DNA of 64,000 nt from Aliirhizobium wenxiniae (GTDB lineage Bacteria > Pseudomonadota > Alphaproteobacteria > Rhizobiales > Rhizobiaceae). Of the stretch, positions 18,666-26,582 are shown one piece after another (within the stretch, counting starts at the first letter, position 1; the number at the start of each line of letters is the position of its first letter). The stretch lies in contig NZ_JACHEG010000001.1 of NCBI RefSeq assembly GCF_014201355.1, positions 868,001 to 932,000 of the forward strand. Reading direction: 5' to 3'. The notes beneath the pieces are model-generated. The model was not told where the DNA came from, did no database searches, and was given only the letters and a program-made list of their open reading frames with translations. The translations under genes were made by a program, and so were the position numbers.

Positions 18666-18761
18666 ATGACGACGCGCTTGTTCGCAATCTACGCAGTGGG
18701 GGTCACAATTATATGGGCGACAATCATTGCGGCAGTCATCTGTTGGCTGCTTTGGTGGTAG
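18666..18761 (+). CDS. Tiny single-span membrane protein
   Basis: 31 codons encoding one hydrophobic helix (FAIYAVGVTIIWATIIAAVI) and a Trp-rich end LLWW. The ATG has GAGG about 10 bases upstream. An in-frame ATG ten codons earlier (18636) is possible. Function unknown. Confidence 0.45.
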   Translation: MTTRLFAIYAVGVTIIWATIIAAVICWLLWW

Positions 18762-19058
18762 ATTGTTACTATGAAGATCCGCCGCGGTACGGCGACATGC
18801 ATTAAAACCATGGCACCCCAAATTACCTGGCCTGATTATCGGAAGAGTGGGTAACTGATACTAAGGAATCTCGGTAGAATTAGACAGCGGAGCAAGAGAT
18901 ATAAACTACACTCACCATTATTTCTGAAATTAACGATCAATACACACGATGCTTCTCTTTTTATGCTGCCGTGATATTGAGCATCATCATCCTATCAATC
19001 CTGATAGAACCAGGCTTCTTACGTCTGTGAGCAATTTTGAATTAACGGTGGTTTTTTG

Positions 19059-20069
19059 ATGAGCAGGGTCGCGATCGTTTTATTGAACTGGAATGGATGG
19101 CGCGACACTATTTCATGCATCGAAAGCTTATTTGCACTCGAAAACGACGACGTGCACATCTATGTTTGCGACAACGCCTCTACAGATGACTCAGTTGCAC
19201 AACTCAGAGAGTGGGTCGATCGGAATCTTGAGACAGCAAACCGCAAGCGCGAAACGCTGGGATTGACTGGATTTACGGTCCGCGACCTATTTCACTTCAC
19301 TTGGGATCCCGATCCCATGCTCGTAGGCCGAATAAAAGCAGTCAATAGCGTAACGTTCATCCAAAATCGCCGCAATGGCGGCTTCGCTTTCGGCAATAAC
19401 ATTGGCCTGCTGCAAGCTTGGTGCAATGACAGCGAGTATTTTTGGGTTCTCAATAATGACACCGAGGTCGAGCCGGACTCTCTAACATGGCTCCTAAAGC
19501 GAATGGATGCCGACCCTGAAATTGGCATATGTGGGTCGACACTTGTGTACAACGCAAAGCGTGACACTGTTCAGACTTGGGGAGGTTCGAAATTTTTGCC
19601 CCTCAAGGGCTACAGTGTGGCGCTTGGGGCATTTCACGCTCGCGCCGAGGAGGTTGACGCCCACAGCGTGGAGAAGCAACTGAGCTACGTTAACGGCGCT
19701 TCGATGTTCATCAGCAAAGCTTTCTACGAAAAAATAGGTCCCATGCGCGAAGATTATTTTCTTTATTGGGAGGAATTAGAATGGTGTTATCGAGCGAAGG
19801 GGATGTTCAAGCTAGGATACGCGGAGAAATCAATCGTTTATCATAAGGTTGGCGCGTCAATCGGAACTAAGGATGAAGGAGAGTCTTCCGTATTTTCCGA
19901 TTATTATATGTATCGCAATCAGATACGATTTTGCCTCCAATACTCAAAGATATCTCTTCCCAATGCGGCATTGAGAATTTTGAGATCAGCGATGAAATCA
20001 GCCTTGGCAAAGGACTATCGACGATCAAAAACCCATCTCCGAGCGCTGCTCAACCTCCCTTACTCTTAG
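19059..20069 (+). CDS. Glycosyltransferase family 2 (rhamnosyltransferase-like)
   Basis: Cytosolic or membrane-associated GT-A fold enzyme of 336 aa that adds a sugar to a lipid-linked glycan. The N-terminus VAIVLLNWNGWRDTISCIESL and CDNASTDDS (residues 4-44) are the nucleotide-sugar binding start of the dTDP-rhamnosyl/GlcNAc-transferase-like branch; NGGFAFGNN near 106-114 and the metal-binding WVLNNDTE near 129-136 follow. The donor is not decidable. The ATG at 19059 follows a run of T without a strong ribosome site. It is the only obvious glycosyltransferase in the foreign region, so most of the glycan must be made elsewhere. Confidence 0.88.
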   Translation: MSRVAIVLLNWNGWRDTISCIESLFALENDDVHIYVCDNASTDDSVAQLREWVDRNLETANRKRETLGLTGFTVRDLFHFTWDPDPMLVGRIKAVNSVTFIQNRRNGGFAFGNNIGLLQAWCNDSEYFWVLNNDTEVEPDSLTWLLKRMDADPEIGICGSTLVYNAKRDTVQTWGGSKFLPLKGYSVALGAFHARAEEVDAHSVEKQLSYVNGASMFISKAFYEKIGPMREDYFLYWEELEWCYRAKGMFKLGYAEKSIVYHKVGASIGTKDEGESSVFSDYYMYRNQIRFCLQYSKISLPNAALRILRSAMKSALAKDYRRSKTHLRALLNLPYS

Positions 20070-20199
20070 GAACGAATACTTGATTTTTTCGAGAACACGG
20101 TAAGCTCACGCAGCGCGAATTCGGGCATTCCATTATCTGCATGCCGAAACTCGATTCATCGACGCATCGATGATTGGCGCGATTGTTTAGGATCTTCAT

Positions 20200-20364
20200 A
20201 TGCTTCTTCGTCTCTATCGATATTTCTTCCCTATCTCTCTTTCTTGGCATTGGTACGGTAATAAAATGCGCCGCAGGACCGCTGAGGGCAGAATCATTTA
20301 CCGCGCCCCAACAGCCGCTGAAATAGCTGATATGGAAGAATATCAGGACAACAAAGCGTGGTAG
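20200..20364 (+). CDS. Small hypothetical protein, member 3 of a local family
   Basis: 54 aa from an ATG with AGGA seven bases upstream. The C-terminal segment (MRRRTAEGRIIYRAPTAAEIA) matches the pattern of the ORFs at 17924 and 18294 (MRR, Gly, YR, T..E). The N-terminal segment LLRLYRYFFPISLSWHW is hydrophobic and aromatic. Family and function unknown. Confidence 0.5.
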   Translation: MLLRLYRYFFPISLSWHWYGNKMRRRTAEGRIIYRAPTAAEIADMEEYQDNKAW

Positions 20365-21371
20365 CCACATCGGAACGAGGATGTAGGTTCAGCACCCTTG
20401 TAACCGAGTGTGGCAGCGGCAACAGACTGTTTGACAACTCACCTGCAGCTCTACCGATGCATGCCTAGATACCTGGTAACATGATGTCGGAGTTTAATTT
20501 TCGTCTTACATAATGACGTGAACGACGCAGAAGACAGGTGCTTCGCGTATAGATCAGCTATCAGGGGTAACGCGAAGGGTAACCATTGGGGTCGAACGTT
20601 TGGCTTCACTCTCTTTACGGCCGCTGCAGGATCAAACCGGCGTGTTTGTGCGGCGTTGTGATCGGCGCAACGACTAACGCAGCAGCCGCCACTGCTATGC
20701 ATATTTTTTCGAACAACGGCTAGTCACACCTGTTTTCCCCATTGTGTCTGCGACCCAGGAAATCTTCTGACGATTATCAAGTAATTCGTTTTTTTTAAAT
20801 TGACTGACTAAAGGAGATGTTACCAGCTGTTGGTGGTGCTATTTCAATTAGATACCAATGGCTTACCTAAAGACATTTTTCAAAATCATGTGTTGCCAAG
20901 GTGTGGCCTGATGTTGGTTTCCATCGCAGTGATCGGTGGACGAGGTGGATCAAAAGAACACCGGTGCAGCTGTGAGCGTCGTTTTCCATCTTGCCGGTCA
21001 TTTCCATTAAGCCTATCGATCCGGTTACCGGCAAATGATGCGCGGGTGCATTTGTCATCTGCCTAGGTGCTATCGCCGGTCAAATATCGCCGTCGTTTCG
21101 GACGTTAGGAGACAGGGCGCGACAGCGGGCATGATCTCGCGGCGAGTTTTTCGTGGCGTCGGGTACTTTATCCCGCCTGATGCGGGTAGAGAGCACCACG
21201 AGCGAACGTTTGTCAGCCGCGCGGAGTATTAACAAACATTAGCAGGAACACAGGGGATGCGCCCTAACGAGCTTTGCCGGCAAATCGCAGTGATCGATTG
21301 GTACTCGGCTCGGAAGTCGCAGCGAACAATCCCACATTGAGACGAGATTATTTATGTCAGGTTTTGTAAGG
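20365..21371. other. Long gene-poor stretch between glycan genes and the integration module
   Basis: No credible gene over about 1 kb. It holds a pair of GGGTAAC repeats at 20564-20584 similar to a pair just upstream of the integrase gene, and a 27-codon frame after CAGGGG at about 21256. It may carry an element end, a replication origin for the helicase downstream, or decayed genes. Confidence 0.4.
20564..20584. repeat. GGGTAAC direct repeat, possible integrase arm site
   Basis: Two GGGTAAC copies spaced by GCGAA (12-base period). A similar pair, GGGTA-CGTTT-GGGGTAAC in minus-strand sense, lies at 25571-25588 just upstream of the integrase start. Confidence 0.35.
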
Positions 21372-23111
21372 CTAAAACGCAGGATCACGGATAACTTCGA
21401 CCCCGACATAGCAACGTTTCCCCCCGGTTAGTTGAACGCTGCCAAGATTCGGGAACACACTTCGAAGCTTTGTCGTGAATGCTGCGGCAGAACCGGCGAA
21501 TTCGCCATTCTCCAAACACCACTCTTTCCACATATTGAAAACTTCACTGCGGAGTTCACGCCGTGCGGGACCGGAAGCCCTCAGGCATTCAGTGCTAAAC
21601 GCCTTAATCGGTGAACTCATTTCCGTCATTTCGTTTATGCTATCTTGCGCCGACTTCGGCGTGACGAAGAAGCCACGAGCAATCAAGCGCTTGTATCCAG
21701 CAATGGCCCAATTCAGAATGCCCGGCAGTTCAAAAGCAAGACGACCTTTAAGCGTCAGGTCTTCCCGACCGTAAAACGATTTCGTCATATTCAGCATGAT
21801 CATGCGTGAAACCAGTGCGCCTGAAGCGTCCGTCAAGCGTGGGATTTCATTTGACATTATAACGAAACGAACCTGTAAACGCCCGGTCCAATAGTCCTTT
21901 CCCTTGCGGTTGATCGTCATACTATCCTCACCAGTAATCGCAAGGATACGCTCAGCGATGGAAGAGAGGTCGGCACGGCCACTAAGGCGGGCGTCAGTTA
22001 TGATAGCAACGGTCCTGCCAATGAGCGGCGAGAGGCCAAAATCATCTGTCAAACCGGAAAGCGTTGGATTGGCAATGGCCACCTTGCCGACGAGCCATTC
22101 TATTACTTGCTGAATTGTGCCTTTGCCTGAACGCTTTGGGCCGATAATCATCAGCCCTTTTTGCAGAGCGGTCGAACCGGAAACTAGATATCCAAGGTAC
22201 TCTTGCAGGGTCTCGATTGACTGTTGGTCATCCCCCCATATTGAAGCAAGGAATTTCAGCCATTCGACAGGCTCGCCAGCAGCGGCGGAATACTCAACAC
22301 TGGAAGCAGCGGCGTTGAAGAAGGAGGGCGTTGCGTTAAACAGCTCGCCGGTCAGGAGCCTAAGCAGGCCATTAGAAACGGGCAGCAGCTCATTTGCCTT
22401 CGGAAGGTTGGTCTTCTCGTTCAACCAAGCGGGCATATCTACATCGTCGCTGACCTTGCAAAGCGCCTTGAGAGACGCAAGCACTTCGTTGACCTTGTTA
22501 ATGGTTGGATTAAATGGGACTTCTGCCTTTTCTTTGTTCTCTACAACGATAGTCACGGCCTTGCGCAGGTAGGTGCGGATCACAGCTTTCATGTCATCCT
22601 CTTTGACGGCATGATAAGCGGCACCGTTCCAGCGCCAAAAGTCGCCGCGGTAATACCGAAGCATCATGCCACCGGCAGACATGAATTCGTCAGAAATCAT
22701 CGCACCTGCGGACAGGTCGGGAGATGCGGTGTAGAGGATCGGCCTACCGCCTTCATTGTAGATGGCGGAAAAGCAAAGCCAATTATCGGGATTCTCAGGG
22801 GCTGACAGATCGTTCTCCGGGTCTGGTTCCGAAGGACTAGAAAGATCGATGCGCGATGGAAGCTCGATAACAGGCGCAGGGTTTGCGACCTCGTTTTCCC
22901 CTGCAGGCGCGAGGAACTCCAACTGTCCGGGCGGCTCGTTGCCCAAGGGAAGCCGGCGATCATAGAGCCTTTCGAACTCTATGGCTCCCTCTGCTATCTC
23001 GGTGTCAGTCCAGCCAATTGCTCTAGCGCTGGCAACCGTCCAATCGTTCGGAAGCGCTTCGCCATCGCAAAATAGCGGATAGGTGATAGGGCCGGTGTAT
23101 ATCTCTGTCAT
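21372..23111 (-). CDS. D5/P4-type phage or plasmid primase-helicase
   Basis: Replication protein of 579 aa. The N-terminal half (about 1-280) is unlike known primases, so primase activity is not shown. Residues about 280-480 form a superfamily 3 helicase with Walker A GPKRSGKGT at 324-332, a Walker B-like IITDARLSG near 370, and a sensor MSNEIPRL near 425, as in the C-terminal domain of the P4 alpha protein. A winged-helix-like end follows. This class replicates satellites and integrative elements. It is the last gene of a minus-strand operon with the AlpA-like regulator and lies 3 bp after the preceding ORF. Confidence 0.82.
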   Translation of the reverse strand: MTEIYTGPITYPLFCDGEALPNDWTVASARAIGWTDTEIAEGAIEFERLYDRRLPLGNEPPGQLEFLAPAGENEVANPAPVIELPSRIDLSSPSEPDPENDLSAPENPDNWLCFSAIYNEGGRPILYTASPDLSAGAMISDEFMSAGGMMLRYYRGDFWRWNGAAYHAVKEDDMKAVIRTYLRKAVTIVVENKEKAEVPFNPTINKVNEVLASLKALCKVSDDVDMPAWLNEKTNLPKANELLPVSNGLLRLLTGELFNATPSFFNAAASSVEYSAAAGEPVEWLKFLASIWGDDQQSIETLQEYLGYLVSGSTALQKGLMIIGPKRSGKGTIQQVIEWLVGKVAIANPTLSGLTDDFGLSPLIGRTVAIITDARLSGRADLSSIAERILAITGEDSMTINRKGKDYWTGRLQVRFVIMSNEIPRLTDASGALVSRMIMLNMTKSFYGREDLTLKGRLAFELPGILNWAIAGYKRLIARGFFVTPKSAQDSINEMTEMSSPIKAFSTECLRASGPARRELRSEVFNMWKEWCLENGEFAGSAAAFTTKLRSVFPNLGSVQLTGGKRCYVGVEVIRDPAF

Positions 23112-23114
23112 CGA

Positions 23115-23654
23115 TCATATGCCCGATACAGCAGATGAACAGTTTTCAACCCATGCCTCAGCGGCTGGCGTGATCGCCAAAGGCGAAGAGCGCTTACCGC
23201 CCTCCACTGTCCAACCAGGCCAAGAGCCATGCGCTTTCTCGATAAGTGCGCGGGCATCGGCCATGGTCTTCACAGGATGCTTGTCCAGGCTCACCACGAC
23301 AATATAGCTGGCGATCTCGGCAGCAATCGCGGGATCGATTAGCGGCAAAGTCGAACCGGTGATTAAGCACTCTATATCGAGCGTCTTCACCGGCATCCCG
23401 TTGTTGTCAAAAATGTCAGCATCGCGGCTAATCACGTCCGCAAGAGCCGAAGAAAGCTCGTGGCCCTCAATCTCATTGACGACAGCGAGATGGTGGGCGT
23501 CGAGATAGCGGCGAGCGGCGTCCGAACTCCACTCCTCGGGCCGAAGGCGCGTGGTCAGCCCACCAACCCCAGTGGCCGCAGAAGCAATCAGATTGCGTTG
23601 TGTCAGCGATCCTCCAACGAAAAACAGGGTCCGGGGGAATGTCAACTTCTCCAT
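23115..23654 (-). CDS. Hypothetical protein of the integration module
   Basis: 179 aa with no domain I recognise. It is moderately charged with several aliphatic stretches (EIASYIVVVSLDKHP) but no membrane span. ATG at 23654 with GAGG upstream. It is packed between a 49-aa ORF and the helicase gene in a tight operon, so it may be a replication accessory or primase-like subunit; that is inference from position only. Confidence 0.6.
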   Translation of the reverse strand: MEKLTFPRTLFFVGGSLTQRNLIASAATGVGGLTTRLRPEEWSSDAARRYLDAHHLAVVNEIEGHELSSALADVISRDADIFDNNGMPVKTLDIECLITGSTLPLIDPAIAAEIASYIVVVSLDKHPVKTMADARALIEKAHGSWPGWTVEGGKRSSPLAITPAAEAWVENCSSAVSGI

Positions 23655-23657
23655 GGG

Positions 23658-23807
23658 TCAAACCTCCTCTGGGACAGGGAAAGGCTGGGCGGCCATGAAG
23701 CGCCAGCCAGCCCGGTAGCCGCAGGAGACCACCGCCAAGCCGGTGTCTTCAAGCTTGAAGCGAAGGTGATGAAGCGCGGCCTGCAGGTCGATTATGCCAT
23801 TAGCCAT
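23658..23807 (-). CDS. Small hypothetical protein (49 aa) of the integration module
   Basis: ATG at 23807 overlaps the stop of the AlpA-like gene by one base (TAATG), which supports coupled translation. The product (MANGIIDLQAALHHLR... ending PVPEEV) has no recognised domain. It ends just before the 179-aa ORF, whose ribosome site overlaps its last codons. Confidence 0.65.
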   Translation of the reverse strand: MANGIIDLQAALHHLRFKLEDTGLAVVSCGYRAGWRFMAAQPFPVPEEV

Positions 23808-24028
23808 TAGTTGATACCTGTCATCGAAGCCTCAGCGGCCTTGCTCGGCGTCCAATCGGAGCGGCGCGAAGTCAGATATATTTCGATCTGATCTTCCGGC
23901 CAAAATAGAGATGCGCCGATGATGGTTGGCGGAGGAAATTCGCCCGACTTGATCCAGCGGGTAAAGGTCGTGCGACCCGCCGGAATTCGTTTCTGTACGT
24001 CCTTGAGGGTGAGCAATTGAGTAGACAA
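23807..24028 (-). CDS. AlpA/excisionase-like helix-turn-helix regulator
   Basis: 73 aa with a MerR-like winged helix: LTLKDVQKRIPAGRTTFTRWIKSGEFPPP is the typical AlpA opening and recognition helix. Such proteins act as excisionases or activate integrase in P4-like satellites and islands. The start is a TTG at 24028 with AAGGAAAAGAG upstream. It leads the operon running to the helicase gene; the integrase lies 238 bp upstream on the same strand. Confidence 0.85.
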   Translation of the reverse strand: MSTQLLTLKDVQKRIPAGRTTFTRWIKSGEFPPPTIIGASLFWPEDQIEIYLTSRRSDWTPSKAAEASMTGIN

Positions 24029-24266
24029 ATCTGTTTCTCTTTTCCTTTCGAATTGATGCGACCCGGCCTCATCTCCGGCGCCCGCCGCACAGACTTGTTA
24101 CGCCCCATTTTTAGCTAATTGAACCCCAAAGCCGCTTAGAAACCGTTGATCATAACGTACCACCACTATGGCATACGCCCCAACTCATTGAAGAAATTAT
24201 ATGTTTAATTTCAATATGTTGCGATTCTCGCAACGCAACACTTTTCCGCAATTAAACGATACCGAG

Positions 24267-25550
24267 TTAGGCGCTAACGAGTGCTAGTCTCGGTGTCGGA
24301 CTAACCAACTCTGTGACGTATGTTGACCATGTTTCGAGCGCTGCCCGGCGCTGATTGATGAGCTTTGCCTTATTGTAAGTTTGCTGCACACGCCCGCCGC
24401 GCTTATGACCTAGAATGGCATCAGCAACGTCTTCCGTCGTCATATCCAGGTCAAGGGCAAGCGTGTTGAACGTGCGGCGCAGATCGTGCAACCGCCAGGG
24501 ACGGACGGTTACGTGCTCTTGTTCGGCCAGTTCGGCAACGATAGCGTCAAGATCCTTCTTCGCCTTGTTGAATGCGCGGATCGGGTTGTCCCCATTAAAC
24601 GAGAACAGATAGCGCGAGCCGCCCCACTCCGGGCATTCTGCAAGCAGTTTGGCGACTGCGGGAGAAATTGGCACAGGATTGGGCCGCTTGCTCTTGGCGC
24701 GCTCGGCAGGCACCGTCCAAACATCGCCATCAATCTCGCCACGCACCATGTCGCTCACTTCGGTGCGCCGTTGGGCTGTCAATATTAGCGTCTGAAAATA
24801 TACGCCGTAAGGGTAGTCCATGCGTTTGGCGGCGAGCATGACAATGCGGATTTCATCGCTGTTCAAATAATGGTCCGACATGACCGGTTCGGCGTCTGCC
24901 TTAACGGTCGTGGCGGGGTTGTCGGCAATAATCGCCTTTTCCTCGCACCATGCGAAAAATCGCTTCACAACGGACAGTGTGCGCAGGCTTGCGGCAGGCC
25001 CTGCGTTAGCCTCAACGTGAGCAATCAGCTTGACCAGATCGCGCTTAGTGATGCGGCGTGCGAACTTGCTGCCGATGGCTGGCTTTACGTGGTTATTGAT
25101 TATGCCCTCAACACCATTGGCAGTTGATGCCCTGTTCTTTCGCCTGACGTAGCTCTTTAGGTACTCGTCCAGATCGTCGGAAAGTGTGGCGTTTGATGAG
25201 GGTTTTGAAAAGTAGCCTTGCTCCAGTTCCTCTGCCGGGTCAGTCCCCGCTCTCAGCCGGTCGGCCAACTTCCGAACACGATTGCGTGCTTCGGCCAGGG
25301 TGTGACCTTCAGAGAGCTTTGGCGCAGTCTTGCCTTCCAGATCGCCACCGTCACGAGAGAACACCACAGGGCCAAGCGTCAACTTACGGGGCTTGTCCGC
25401 GAACCGGTATCGGTAGGCGAACGATTTCTTACCAGATGGCTGAACAATGATGTAGAGGCCGGGCTGGTCGGTGTCAGGCTTTTCAATCCGTGCCGCACCG
25501 GGCTTCATGTTCTCGATTTCGGCGACTGTTGTTCTCTTGATGCGGGCCAT
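24267..25550 (-). CDS. Tyrosine recombinase (P4-family integrase)
   Basis: Site-specific integrase of 427 aa. The N-terminus (about 1-95) is the DUF4102 arm-binding domain of P4-type integrases, then a SAM-like core-binding domain, then the catalytic domain with R in TAQRRTEVSD (261-262), HDLRR at 355-359, GHKRGG at 381-386 and Tyr392 in QQTYNKA. All catalytic residues are present, so the enzyme is likely active. It sits at the right edge of the foreign region, as usual for such elements, but no tRNA gene was found next to it. Confidence 0.92.
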   Translation of the reverse strand: MARIKRTTVAEIENMKPGAARIEKPDTDQPGLYIIVQPSGKKSFAYRYRFADKPRKLTLGPVVFSRDGGDLEGKTAPKLSEGHTLAEARNRVRKLADRLRAGTDPAEELEQGYFSKPSSNATLSDDLDEYLKSYVRRKNRASTANGVEGIINNHVKPAIGSKFARRITKRDLVKLIAHVEANAGPAASLRTLSVVKRFFAWCEEKAIIADNPATTVKADAEPVMSDHYLNSDEIRIVMLAAKRMDYPYGVYFQTLILTAQRRTEVSDMVRGEIDGDVWTVPAERAKSKRPNPVPISPAVAKLLAECPEWGGSRYLFSFNGDNPIRAFNKAKKDLDAIVAELAEQEHVTVRPWRLHDLRRTFNTLALDLDMTTEDVADAILGHKRGGRVQQTYNKAKLINQRRAALETWSTYVTELVSPTPRLALVSA

Positions 25551-25570
25551 CCGACCAACTCCTGCAAGCT

Positions 25571-25588
25571 GTTACCCCAAACGTACCC
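25571..25588. repeat. GGGTA-type repeat upstream of the integrase gene
   Basis: On the minus strand it reads GGGTACGTTTGGGGTAAC. P4-family integrases often have such G-rich direct repeats upstream as arm sites. See the pair at 20564-20584. Confidence 0.4.
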
Positions 25589-25800
25589 GCAAGCCCGATA
25601 ACCGAACATTGATGCGCATCAAGCTATCGAAACACCCGGAATACATGGGCCTTCGGAAGAACCCCTACATTAATTTACATTATCGGACATAATGTGTTCT
25701 CGGCCACAAAACAATGGAGAGTGGCCGCAAGCCACGACTAAGGCCGCCTATAAGGTGAATGACGTAGAAACCTCCGACGATCGGTTGGCAATTGCGGTGG

Positions 25801-25826
25801 ACATAGGAAAGCCCTGCGCCCTATGT
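25801..25826 (+). promoter_or_regulatory. Inverted repeat upstream of hupE
   Basis: ACATAGG, 12 bases, CCTATGT; it lies about 42 bases before the hupE start and could be an operator or a leader hairpin. Confidence 0.35.
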
Positions 25827-25868
25827 TCCATCATATTTTTAAGTCAGACAGAATCTGAGGGGACCATA

Positions 25869-26456
25869 ATGTTCAGACGCCTTTCGCTTTCCGCCGCCAT
25901 TTTTGCAGCAGCGACGGCACCCGCCTTTGCCCATCTCAACCCGGAAGAGCACGGCTCGTTTATGGCCGGTTTCTCGCACCCGCTTTTCGGCATGGACCAC
26001 ATCCTCGTTATGGTCGCGGTCGGGCTCTGGGCAGCCCAGATTTCTCAAACTGGCAACAGGAAGGCGTTCTGGATCGTTCCCTCGGCATTCGTCGGCACGA
26101 TGGCGATCGGCTTTGCCCTCGCGCTGTCGGGCATTGAACTTCCCTTCGTTGAACCCGCGATTTTGGCCTCCGTCATCGCCCTCGGCCTGCTCGTCGCCAT
26201 CGCCGTTCGCCTGCCGACAGCCGTTTGTGCGGCGATCGTCGCCGTCTTCGCACTCTTCCACGGTCATGCTCATGGTGGTGAGCTCGGTTCGGCCGGCGCG
26301 CTGCAGTTCGGCATAGGCTTCGTCATCGCGACGGCATTCCTGCATATTGCCGGCATTGCCGCAGGCCTCGGCATTTCCCGTTTCAGCCCTCATGTCGCCC
26401 GTATTCTCGGCGGCATCACCGCCCTGCTCGGCCTCTCGCTCGCCTTTGGCGGCTAA
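25869..26456 (+). CDS. hupE: HupE/UreJ-family nickel/cobalt permease
   Basis: Inner-membrane protein of 195 aa that takes up nickel or cobalt. A cleavable-type N-terminal signal (MFRRLSLSAAIFAAATAPAFA) is followed by HLNPEEHGSFMAGFSHPLFGMDH, which carries the HPxxGxDH metal motif of the family, six or so spans, and HGHAHGGE near residue 136. The start at 25869 has GAGGGG upstream. No hydrogenase or urease gene is adjacent, so it is a stand-alone copy and the metal is not decided. An inverted repeat just upstream may mediate control. Confidence 0.88.
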   Translation: MFRRLSLSAAIFAAATAPAFAHLNPEEHGSFMAGFSHPLFGMDHILVMVAVGLWAAQISQTGNRKAFWIVPSAFVGTMAIGFALALSGIELPFVEPAILASVIALGLLVAIAVRLPTAVCAAIVAVFALFHGHAHGGELGSAGALQFGIGFVIATAFLHIAGIAAGLGISRFSPHVARILGGITALLGLSLAFGG

Positions 26457-26546
26457 CCGGTACAGCTGAAATCCTCTCGGAACAGCCGGATCGGCATTAC
26501 CGAGATTTAATCTTGCGGCGATTTGAAAAGCCGCAATCACCACATA

Positions 26547-26577
26547 CCTCCTTGGGTAGCCCAAATGCCCAAGGAGG
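26547..26577 (+). promoter_or_regulatory. Hairpin burying the ribosome binding site of the DUF2076 gene
   Basis: A perfect 10-bp stem CCTCCTTGGG / CCCAAGGAGG with an 11-nt loop. The 3' arm contains the whole AAGGAGG Shine-Dalgarno that serves the ATG at 26583, so the folded mRNA should block initiation. A second in-frame ATG (26565) sits in the loop. Confidence 0.65.
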
Positions 26578-26582
26578 CAAGA

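Larger units (their letters stand above)
25551..25868. other. Right edge of the foreign region and hupE upstream region
   Basis: No gene seen. It contains the GGGTA/GGGGTAAC pair at 25571-25588 and an inverted repeat just before hupE. The element-backbone junction should lie here, but no attachment-site duplication was recognised by eye. Confidence 0.4.

Noticed and set aside
20830..21066. Plus-strand frame of 78 codons in the gene-poor stretch
   Set aside because: No ribosome site, no recognisable domain, and unlike the small-protein family nearby.
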